Shown here: one piece after another, positions 54,186 to 64,000 of the stretch
How the letters are laid out: each line of letters begins with the position of its first letter
How positions within the stretch are numbered: the first letter of the stretch is position 1
Assembly: GCF_902362185.1 (NCBI RefSeq)
Contig: NC_044504.1
Location: 23,130,341 to 23,194,340, forward strand
Length of the DNA stretch: 64,000 nt
Direction: 5' to 3'
From: Chanos chanos
Taxonomy: Eukaryota > Chordata > Actinopteri > Gonorynchiformes > Chanidae
Position numbers and translations under genes: made by a program
Notes under the pieces: generated by a model
What the model was told of the DNA's origin: nothing
Databases searched by the model: none
Seen by the model: only the letters and a program-made list of their open reading frames with translations

Positions 54186-56478
54186 ATGGGCCTTGTGCTT
54201 TCCAGGTAAGTACCTCCCTTTTCTAGGTTACTTGAACTGTTCATGAATAAATGAAAGAATAAGACATGTGAATAAATAAAAGGTCACAGCTAACACACAC
54301 AATAAATGTTGTGCACTTTTTAATCTCAGAACAGTGTGTGTGAAAATGAATTATGAGGTCTATATGCTGATGTACAAGCAGCTGGATGACAGATATGTGC
54401 CAACGCAAATTTTTCTGCCTTTCTCCCAGAGCTGATAAATGTCGTATAGTTCCCTCAACACAGCTGCGGAGGGTTTGGCGGTTGGACAACAGCGCCCCCC
54501 CTAAGGAGGTGAATGGTACTGCTAACCGCTCACATAATGACACCACTGGGCCCGCCCAGTGCACCACTGAGGGTATGAGACCGAGGCTAACTCAGTGTTG
54601 TATCTTAATGAATTCTTTTGGTGTGTCTCTAATGATTATTTATCTGTTTTATGGGATAGAAAATATTGCTTGTGTGCCTGGTGCGGTCTTTGCATCATTA
54701 CTCTCTAAAGAAAAGCAGTGTCTTCATTACAGCTTAACTTTCACTAAGACTGCATGCATTTTTATGGATCCAAGTTAAGCCTTGAAAGTATGTGTGTGTG
54801 TGTGTTTGTGTTTATAGAAGAGCTGCTGGTCCCTGCTCTCCCAGAGAAAGCTGATATAGAGAGAGGCTATGTAACTCCACAGCAGGTTTATAACCTGCTG
54901 AATGCTGAAGCAGGACAACCAGCCCTCCATGACCCATACTATATCCTTATACTGGACTGTCGTAGTGCTGAGAGGTACACACTCAGACACAGACACATCC
55001 AGACGTACAGACACACAGACGCGTGCACGCAAACACACACACATGCGCGCACACACACATAAAGTACATTAATGGGATTACATTAAAGTTAAAAAATACA
55101 TGGTAAAATAGTGAAGTATTGGTCATGCCGTTTGAACAAAATTCCCTCTGTGTCCGTGTGTGATTGTGTGTCAGGTATAAGCAGAGTCACCTGGTGACAG
55201 CTCGAGCAAGTGTGACAGTGATCCACCCAGAGCTGGGCTGTCTGATCAGCTGTGTGCAGTTGCAGGAATTCTCCATCATACTGCTCTATGCTGAGGAAGG
55301 CCACAGCCCAGGTACAGCAGTCTCACAGCTCTTCAGTGTCATATACGTTACATCATAACATAAAGATAGCCTTGCTACAATGTTTTCAAAGTGATATAAT
55401 AGTAATATCATAACATCATCAGAGGCCAGGCAAATGCTTTCTAAATACAACAGTCACATAACTACACCCCAGGTACCACATTCATATAAACTGTGTGTGC
55501 ACATCCGAAGGGGAAACAGGCAGAAAAATAAATACTAAAATGTGATAAATTCTCTAAAATATTAACTATTTCAAGCTCCAAGCACTACCTTCCCCAAAGG
55601 CACTGTACCTTTCTTCCTGCTCATGTTCCCTGGGTAGTAGCACTGTGTCTTCACAGACTTATATGCTTTTGTTCCAGCTATAAGAAACAGTCTGAAAAGT
55701 TTGAAAAATATGTCACTGCTGACATTAGCCACTCTTTTTCAGGGTGATTGTGTAAAACGGGTGGCATGATACACTCAGAACATTTAACTGTGCATGTTTT
55801 TATGTGTGTGTCTCAGTTGGTAGTGAGGAGGCAAGAGCTGATTCTCCCACACTGCAGCGTTGCTTCTTCCAGCTCAGTGCTCTGGGCATGGACCCTGTCA
55901 TCCTCCTGGGGGGATTTTCCGCCTTCCATGCTCTCTATCCTTTCCTCTGTACCCCTCGCATGGTGCTTCTGGAGGCAGAACGCCGGGCACTTACCATCTA
56001 TCCCTCTGAAATCCTGGAAGGGGCGCTCTACCAGGGCTCTGCCTCCCAAGCACAGGATTACCGTATTGTCAAGAACCTCCACATAACACACGTGGTTAAC
56101 GCTACTGCTGAGATCCCCGACGCGTTCCCGAGCGTTCTCCGTTATCTTCATCTTCGCCTCAGTGATGATGCACAGCAGGACCTGAGCGAGGCTCTACCTG
56201 CAGCAGCGAAATTCATTGCTTCGGCCTTGCGAGGTTGCCCAGAATCGCCAGGAGGCAGGGTGCTGGTGCACTGCAGCCTCGGAAGGAGCCGTAGCTCAGT
56301 GCTAACGTTAGCTTTCCTGATGGAGTATCGTCGCTGGTCGTTGCTTCATGCGTTCCGTTGGCTCAAAGAGAGGAGGGCATGTGCAGCTCCTAACGCTGGG
56401 TTCTTACGGCAACTGTCAGATTACGAGGCACAACTGTTTGGTCGCCGGCTCACTTCTTTAGATGACATACGGCTTTGA
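54186..56478 (+). CDS. styxl1: Serine/threonine/tyrosine-interacting-like 1 (MK-STYX) with intact HCX5R site
   Basis: Five coding exons: 54186-54205, 54430-54572, 54818-54974, 55175-55311, 55817-56478; 372 aa against 313 in human, the excess being an N-terminal extension of about 65 residues. A rhodanese (CH2) domain at about 72-195 has ILILDCRSAERYKQSHL and ends ILLGGFSAFHALYPF. It lacks a catalytic rhodanese cysteine, as in human. A dual-specificity phosphatase domain (about 212-362) lies in one large last exon: IYPSEILEGALYQGSASQAQ parallels human PYPIEIVPG..VGNFSQA, then YLHLRLSDD (general-acid Asp269/270) and VHCSLGRSRSS. His304, Cys305 and Arg311 make a canonical HCxxGxxRS signature (56269-56292), whereas human MK-STYX has Phe-Ser in place of His-Cys and is inactive. 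In mammals it binds G3BP1 and affects stress granules and mitochondrial apoptosis. The first two exons are less conserved, so the start is less sure than the rest. Confidence 0.9.
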
Positions 56479-59400
56479 GAGAGGATTTTAGACATTGGTA
56501 GCCCCTGAAAGATTCTTTGTGGGAAATTCTGAAAAGAACAAAACCCAATAGGTTTAAACGCTGAGGGGCTGTATGACATACTCAGGTGAAGTTTTAGGTT
56601 GTTCCAGAGACTGACAAACTGTCATCACAAACTATGGACCAAACACCAAATGAAAACTTTACAAAAGCTGAGTATATCGAATTAGTCACGAATTTTGCTT
56701 TCACTTCATTCATGCCAAAGATTGTTTGCTGATTCCAGGAAATTGGTAAGGCCTCTGCAAAACTGCAGTATGAGCTAAGAGAAATTTCTGAGGTACAGAA
56801 ACACAAAGATATTAAGAATTAGCAAATGTTTATTTTTGTTAACCTTTAAAACTGACATAACACACGGCAAATCTTTCAGCTGCTGTGATTAAACATTTTT
56901 TTTCTGGGTATCTGAAATTCTGGATTCCACTGAGATTTTTTTTCCCCCTTTCTTTTTCTTTTCACTTAGACACCCCTGAGTTTGAAATAGATGAAACAAG
57001 CTACGCTCAGTTAGACAGAACACCTTGCCTTGAATGGAAGAACAACTTGTGCCTTAGCGATTTCCAGTATTCTCAGACGGGGTTTGGAGGGAATGTGATC
57101 TCTTCTGCAGCTGTGAGAGTTTTATATTACTTATTTATTTATATAATTTTATCTGTTTTTCTCAAAATGTAAAAATGTGGTTGTCATCAGGTGTCTTGGA
57201 GACCCCAATGATGTTTAGAGAGTAAAGGCCCAACTCTTTTCCCTGTTGTGGAATCCTCTGAAATTGAACTTTGCAGTGCATAAACTTCAGTTTTGTTCTA
57301 TTTAAACATTTATGAGTTCATATAAGCTTGTTTGTAAATTGACAACGGTGCTTGTAAGGGCCAATTGTTGATGATTACCAAAAGTCATAAAAATGTCTCT
57401 TTTTGTAAACTGGGGTTTCTTCTAACTAATTATAGTACTTTATTTTTAAAGGTTTCTCCTACTGTAATTGTTACAGTCACAAAAAAGCTATGTTGCACTC
57501 TACTTTCCAAAAGTTCAAAGGATAAAGATCTTTCATTTAAGTTATAATTTCTGTGACAAAAATTGGATTTACTGATGAATGTGATATTTAATCTGATCTG
57601 TAGTGGGTACACAGACTGGATAATTCCTTTTCTTGGGGATTTGATTGGACCTGTTTTCTCTGATCACATGTGACATTAAACTCTGGCAACATCAGAAAAA
57701 CTCAGCTGCATGTCTGTCTTGTGGTCTGGATAATGCAAACGTCTTGGTTTTAAAGAGAGAACGGAATATAGCTTCAGTACAGGTTACTGAAGTTACCTTG
57801 AGGAACGAAGAGAAAAAATTATGCTTTTAAGCAACAGCAAGACCCAGCTACAAACAGTAATTTTGCTTTAGCTTTTAAATTCATTTTCATTAACTTACAT
57901 TACATTTAAGACAGTATTGTTCACCCCTCAGTGGTTAATGTTCCTTGATTAAAAACTATGTTTAGATTATTTATTTGTAAACTAACCATTACTCTGTGGT
58001 CACATCCCCATTTCTGTCCATTATAACATGAAATTAGCCTTACGTTTTGGTTGTACTTTTGAGTTGCTTCACAAATATAACTTTGGTTAAGATAACCATT
58101 GCTGCAGTTGTATTAAAGGGGACTTTTATTTTTATAACATATAACAGCTTGACTGTGTTGTGGTTTGTTTGAAGAAGGACAGTTTTCTTTGTATTTGGTT
58201 AGGGTAAGGATTATGGTTTCTCAGTAACAGTGTCATCTGCTTCTTCACTGAACAAATGCTAATGCTGACTTTTAGGGCACAGATGGTTAAGGTAAGAAAA
58301 CTGGATTGTTTTGTACACATTTTCACTGGCAAACGATAAACCAAGCACTTGTGAATTCTCATAGGTCAGAGAATCCTTGGACAAACTTTACTGTACCGTA
58401 CTCCTCAGGAGGAATGTAAACATTTGCAGCAGAAATATTTGCAGCTGTGGTTGTAATCACAATTTTGAAGTAGAAAGTTACTTCTGCAGCCCAATCTACA
58501 CGATGGCAGAAGGACAGTGCAAATAACGTCACACATAGGCTGAGAGAGAAAGGGGGGGGGGAGAGGAACTTATTCAGCCACCTCCAATCCAGAAAAGTCA
58601 GGCGATCCCTCCCACTTGAGAGTGGAGTGGAGGCAAAGAATTTTCTGAAAAGTTCCACAATAAGGTCAAGTCCAGGACCTCAACTTTGGCAGAAAACAAC
58701 ATGCTCTTCATATTTCATGCTCGTCTGCAGTTCAACCGTCAATGCCATCTTTTCATCTACATCATATTAAAAAATGAACTGATTATTCTCTGGCCCTTAA
58801 CATCATACTCAACTGCAAAAGTAAATAAAAGTGGAGCAAAATCAGACGAAGATGAATCCATTAAAAAACATTTCAGGAAGAGTGACTTACGTCACAAACA
58901 CGGCTAAACATTTACACATGCACCTATCTTAATGATGTTCATATTTTGGTAAGGAGTTCTGTGTCACCTCTCAAAAACTGCAGTTCACAAAGCCTGAGTT
59001 GGCATTGCATACGTGCAGAATGGTGCAGATAGCAACGCGTGCCGATGTGGCACAATATGAAATCCTTTTACAGTTATTCACTCGGATCACGTGAGAAAGT
59101 ATACAGCTGGAAGTGGAGCGCTTCCTCTGTACTTAAGTATTCACCCCTTCAAACGTAAAAAAAAAATCGTGAGGAAAGCGTGTGTGAGACTCTGCACGTA
59201 GCACGGTGGGGTCACTGCCGCCAGATGGCGAGCTCAAAACAGGAGGGACGCATTCGATAAAGAGCGGTGGCTGGATTGAAATAGTGGTAAACAGCACTAA
59301 GGAAGGGGAACGTAGCGAAGCCACATCCTTTAGGATCGGGAACCGGGAGTCTCAAATCTGGAAACGGACATAGTGTGACTTCTACCCTTTTCTGCGTTAA

Positions 59401-60179
59401 TGGCATTAAGGAGGTGAGAATTTATTTTGCAAGCGCCGCGTCATTGAAGTGTTAGGTCTATCGGTTTGATCCAGCATGAACAGATGAAAGTAGTTCTGGG
59501 CAACATGCAAGTTTCAGTTTTGACCAAACACAATGCATGCCACTATTGTATGTTCTGAGTGTGCAGTATCATATGTGGGTAATTTTTTACCCCATAAGTG
59601 CAAAGTCTTGTTTTCTCATTTGTCAAATAATCGTATCGTTTAACCCTGGTCGGACACCGGCTAAAGTTTTGTATGGCTCAAGGGATGCATACACCCCGGA
59701 GGAAGGTTTTGAGTGGGTGTCGCTTTTCACGTCTAACTTGCATTTATACGGAATCTATCAATAGTCTTATAAATAAATGGACCACGGGGAGTCGTCTAAC
59801 ATCGTATGTCCTTTCTTTACCTTTTGATGTGGTCCTAGTCAGTCCATTTGTAGGACAGTTACAGTCACCAAATCATGACCGGCCTCGTCAGTTTAAGTAG
59901 TTGTATTCCCTAAAACGCCGTTTCAGAAAGTTTAGTTGTTCGAAATTTTGAATACTATGACTGAACAGTTAGATTGTTAGAATTGAAGAACTGTTTTGTC
60001 CCACTGCAAAATGCAACGTAGCGTGCAACACCTCAGGCTGACCCCATCTCACTTTTCACTTGATGGAGTTGCCAGCGAGTTGGCACAAACGTAGCGCCTA
60101 TTTTACAGTGCGTGCAGTATGTAATCCGGTATTTTAGCGATGTAAATTGGTATGCAGATAAATTCATCTCTCTTCCTCT

Positions 60180-60320
60180 CCCATCATTGCGAAGAGGAGT
60201 CGTGGGGGGAAGGGCGAGGACGTGGCAGTCCGTACCGCTACGTTGAAGTACGACTTCTTATGGCTTCCATGCGAGACCCTTGAATGCTCACGAACGTAGT
60301 CTCTCCACGTCCCCCAGAGC
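60180..60320 (+). promoter_or_regulatory. p4ha1: Candidate p4ha1 promoter with paired hypoxia-response-like motifs
   Basis: GACGTGG at 60219-60225 and its inverse CCACGTC at 60305-60311 match the RCGTG core used by HIF, within a locally GC-rich stretch upstream of p4ha1. P4HA1 is a known HIF-1 target in mammals. Placement of the transcription start here is inference. Confidence 0.35.
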
Positions 60321-60999
60321 AACTGCACTTTTGTGGTCCATCAGTAGATAAGTCAAAAATATTAATGTCGATTTTAAAAATGTGACTTGCATTGTGACCT
60401 ACATCGGTTAAACAACTCTTTAGAGCCGTTACTGATATAAATAGTGAAAGAAAAAAATAAATGGTTTAACGTCCATTGATTGAAAAACGGCACATTCAAG
60501 CCATTTAATTTTTTTTTTTTTAAATCGTATTGAAGTGAGTGTGAAAACGTTACGACACAGAGATGTGTTACACTCACTGACACCCAAACACACACACTTG
60601 GAGGTTAGATTAGTACGGGGCAAGTTTCTGCGTGTTTTAAGAACCTTTAGGCATCACTTCGTCTTGTGAGTGGAGTGCACACCTTCTTCCTCCTGTATAC
60701 ACTTGCACACATGTGTCTGCACTCAGGGACAGATTTGTAAAATACACTCACACACGAATGCATAGACATGCAGTTCCTTTCTTCGCACATTCAGCCTCCA
60801 CTAGTCCATACTGACACACACGTATACATGTGTACTCAAAGGTACACCCAGAACTGAAATAATTTAATGCAAATCTCTCCTGTCCCATTTTGCTCATAGT
60901 ATCATTGAATGGAGTAAAACTGCATCACTGCAACTGTGTAAGTGAAAGTTATACCTAACCTGGTCATATGTAGGTCTCTCATTTCTCTCTCTTGCACGT

Positions 61000-61038
<39 letters not shown>

Positions 61039-61248
61039 TATTCATATGTTAGTGGGGAATTCCTGCACCTAACCCCAGCCCAAACCCTAAGCCTAACCTT
61101 AACTCTAACCAAATTAGTTGTAACAATATCTTTAAGAAAAACAAAATTACAGCTGTGGAGACCAACGACTACTCCCATAAAACCACCACTTCTCAGATGT
61201 TAACATCATCATGGGGACATTTGGTCCAAACAGCATCACAAAAATGTG

Positions 61249-61285
<37 letters not shown>

Positions 61286-61865
61286 AACACACATAGTGTC
61301 TTTGTATGACTTCATTTGGAAATATCAAGGTAATTAGTCTTGTATTGTTTAAATGGCTGACTGTACTTCAGCATAGTATGAGACTATATGGAATGGACAC
61401 AGGAGTTGACGTACATTCAGTGTCTTGGAAAGATCACAGCTCTGCTGTCCATATGTGGTGTTTGAGGGTGCCTGTGTTCACACTTGTGAGATTTTGATTT
61501 CTCTGCATCAGGATGCAGAAAAGAATAAAAACCGAATATGATTAGCAGAATCTGAAATTTTCTGCTTGACATTTTTACTAGCCTTTCTTTATATGTGATA
61601 TTTTGGTTTGTGTTTCCAAATTGAATTTATTTATTTTTGTGAAGAACCGTTCTTCAGTATTTTTGCTAAAGCATCTGATAGTGTTTAAACAGGCAGTGGC
61701 CCTCAGTTTGCCCACACACACCAATTTTAGTAAGCATGTAGATTCACCTCTTTGGGTGGATAAAAGCCTGAGAGAAAGCTTGACTGACTGAGATCGGTTG
61801 GCATCAGGATGCTTTAAATTGAACCGAATGCCCATACATCATGCTCATGTGTCTATGTGTATGGC

Positions 61866-61867
<2 letters not shown>

Positions 61868-61925
<58 letters not shown>
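61868..61925. repeat. CT microsatellite forming the p4ha1 first acceptor tract
   Basis: CT units with CCT/TTT interruptions running into ctccatcag, directly before the exon with the start codon. Confidence 0.9.
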
Positions 61926-61936
61926 CCTCCATCAGG

Positions 61937-63756
61937 ATGATGCTGTGTTTACTGGTGTTGAGTTCTGTTCTCCACACACTCACTGCTCATAATGACTTCT
62001 TTACCTCCATTGGTAAGATTCTCCTTTTACTCTTCCTCTGTTGTAGGGAAGAGATGCCTTAATGCTGCTCTGTGTCCAGTGTCTCCAGTCATCCCCAATC
62101 TCTAATATGAACTCTTACTAAGAAAATGCACAATTTTTCTAGCATTTTTACTCTGAGACAGTCATTACAGACTCTTCCTTCTGTATCGCTCCCAAAGTCT
62201 TTTGAGGTCAGTCCGCTTAATGGAGCTGTTTTACTGAAACATTGCTTGACCAATGATGATTTACGATTTTTACTTTGGCATTATTTTTTAAAGTTAACAT
62301 TGCCCTAAAAATTTCTAGATTTTCAACTCTACAAGATCACGTCGAATGGTTGGGAACTTTATGGAAACTCGTGGAAAAGAGTGCTGAATAAAGAGTTTTC
62401 CGGAATATTCTCGTTCATTTGTATGAGTCAGTAGCAGTTCAGAGCTGGACTAGACTGTGAGGTTAAAAAACAAACTGCACACCACTCCAAGAAGGCTAAT
62501 TTGAATAGCTGGCCAGATTGTCTGTCCAGTCTCTCTGGTCAGAAAGAAATACTTGTGGTTTTTATATTTAGTCTAAGCAGGAATTGGTTCTGTAATGAGT
62601 CTGTGTACATTCCATCTCTTTTATTTCTGGTGTTTTTGTCATTTCTGCTTTTGATTGATCTGTTTAACTGCTAATTTAATCCTCTTTGACATTCAGGTCA
62701 GATGACAGACCTGCTCTACACAGAGAAGGATCTGGTGACATCACTAAAGGACTACATCAGAGCTGAGGAGAATAAACTGGAGCAGGTTAAAGCGTAAGTG
62801 ATTGTACACACAAGCACACACGCAGGTATTTGTGAACCAAGGGATTAATCACAGACTGCTGAATGAGTGTAAATACACTAAGAAAGTGTAGAGATCTTTT
62901 CTAGTGAGGGCAAGCACTTCAGATGACTATGAAGTAGTGGCCTTAGTTTGGGTTTGTAAATATGTAGTTTTGAAGTGTTAGTGCAGACATCTGAGTACAC
63001 ATTACACAATTCACAGTCTGTGACTTGTTGGATCGTTGGCCACAATCGTACGAAACAGAAAACGTAACAAGGGTACAAATCACAGATGGTCACTGTCAGT
63101 TTTTACATTAAGAAGGCTTACATGCACAGACTCGTACTGCACGTGCTGTATTCCAAGAGGACTCCGTCTCTTTGCGGGACAGGTGGGCTGAGAAGCTGGA
63201 CTCTCTGACATCCACAGCCACTCAGGACCCAGAGGGTTTCCTGGGACACCCAGTCAATGCTTTCAAACTTATGAAGAGGTTAAACACAGAGTGGGCTGAC
63301 CTGGAGAACCTGGTGCTCAAGGACACTTCCGATGGTCAGTGTTTTTGTGTGCATGGGTGTGTGGATTTGAATGGATGTGTGGACTAATGGAGACATGAGT
63401 GGGGGTATTTCCCCCAAAAATGTATGTTAATATGTCATATCAAGCAGACTTTATCTGTACTGATAGACAGTTCTGTCAGTTTCAGTGCTATGACTGTGTG
63501 ATGTACAGTTGAGCACAGTTAGAGTGAAAACACATAGTAAAATACTCATTTTAAATAACTGAGCTCAGTGAGCTAGGAGGCTTGTGAGAAACTCCTTCTG
63601 TCTTGAAGTTTAGAGAAAAAAGCATTATCGTTATCAAAACATGAAAGGAATGATCTGTTCTGGATTCACTTGTAGAAGTGAAACTAAATATTTAGAAGCT
63701 GTGGGAAATTATATTTATGTTTTTAATCTGTCTTTCTCCCCCTTTCTCTCCCTCAC

Positions 63757-63799
<43 letters not shown>

Positions 63800-64000
63800 C
63801 TCCCTCTCCCTCCCTCCCTGCCTCTCTCTCTCTCTCTCTGTCTCTCTCTTTCTGTCCTGTAGGGTTTATTTCAAATCTGACTGTTCAGAGACAGTATTTT
63901 CCCAGTGATGAGGACCAGACAGGAGCTGCCAAAGCCCTGCTCAGACTACAGGACACATATCAACTCTCCACCAATGCCCTCTCCTCTGGGGACTTGCCTG
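61937..64000 (+). CDS. p4ha1: Prolyl 4-hydroxylase subunit alpha-1 (partial, N-terminal exons)
   Basis: Four coding exons, the last running off the window: 61937-62012, 62697-62793, 63183-63334, 63863-64000. A signal peptide (MMLCLLVLSSVLHTLTA) precedes the mature start HNDFFTSIGQMTDLLYTEKD. The N-terminal dimerisation/coiled segment follows, then EGFLGHPVNAFKLMKRLNTEW, FISNLTVQRQYFP (N-glycosylation site NLT) and DEDQTGAAKALLRLQDTYQL, close to human P4HA1 and more distant from P4HA2. The peptide-binding and catalytic dioxygenase domains lie outside. The alpha-2-beta-2 enzyme hydroxylates collagen prolines in the ER lumen, with P4HB (PDI) as beta subunit, using Fe(II), 2-oxoglutarate, O2 and ascorbate. 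Two of the acceptors are built on long CT microsatellites. The ATG at 61940 in the same frame is an alternative start. Confidence 0.95.
63757..63856. repeat. CT-rich tract forming the p4ha1 exon 4 acceptor tract
   Basis: About 100 bp of (CT)n and CCCT variants ending at tcctgtag before the exon at 63863. Confidence 0.9.

Larger units (their letters stand above)
56479..61936. other. styxl1-p4ha1 interval and p4ha1 5' region
   Basis: Contains the styxl1 3' UTR, an orphan exon-like segment near 56971-57110 (see findings), long AT-rich non-coding sequence and, from about 59000, GC-richer sequence that probably includes the p4ha1 promoter and a non-coding first exon. CA microsatellites lie at 61003-61034 and 61252-61280. 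No other gene seen. Confidence 0.55.

Overview
The window is a piece of a ray-finned (teleost) fish nuclear chromosome. It carries spliced vertebrate genes with short, clean GT-AG introns. Intronic and intergenic DNA is dense in CA/GT, CT and GA microsatellites, and hAT and Tc1/mariner transposons have piled up in one long intron. The repeat style would fit an otophysan fish (catfish, characin or cyprinid), but I cannot name the species.

Layout, left to right: the last two coding exons of morn2 (+, entering from the left edge); arhgef33 (+, 15 coding exons, 741 aa by my splice model); map4k3 (-, 33 coding exons, 877 aa); thumpd2 (-, 10 coding exons, 488 aa); ecd (+, 12 coding exons, 659 aa), divergent from thumpd2 across 607 bp; a four-exon multi-pass membrane protein of SLC35/drug-metabolite-transporter type (-, 333 aa, family only inferred); styxl1 (+, 5 coding exons, 372 aa); and the first four coding exons of p4ha1 (+), running off the right edge. 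All splice models were made by hand from the sequence. Reading phase is kept across every junction I list, and the proteins follow known vertebrate orthologues as I remember them.

Gene order: morn2-arhgef33-map4k3-thumpd2 matches human 2p22.1, but sos1 and cdkl4 (between ARHGEF33 and MAP4K3 in human) and tmem178a are missing here. ecd and p4ha1 belong to the human 10q22 block, and STYXL1 lies on human 7q11.23. The window therefore joins three ancestral neighbourhoods, with one seam in the short divergent promoter between thumpd2 and ecd. The genes do not form one pathway: a RhoGEF, a GCK-family kinase upstream of mTORC1 and JNK, an RNA guanosine methyltransferase, a splicing and cell-cycle co-factor, a probable transporter, a rhodanese plus dual-specificity-phosphatase protein, and a collagen prolyl hydroxylase subunit.

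Repeat-rich stretch: the 10.9-kb second intron of the membrane-protein gene (39214-50098) holds a fold-back MITE, a hAT element with terminal repeats and a near-perfect 8-bp target duplication, a decayed ZBED5-like hAT transposase, a four-copy tandem repeat of about 175 bp, a hAT-type MITE and a broken Tc1/mariner copy. I saw no tRNA, rRNA, CRISPR array, retrovirus or LTR element.

The observation I rate highest is that styxl1, a dead phosphatase in mammals, here keeps a full HCxxGxxRS catalytic signature and may encode an active enzyme.
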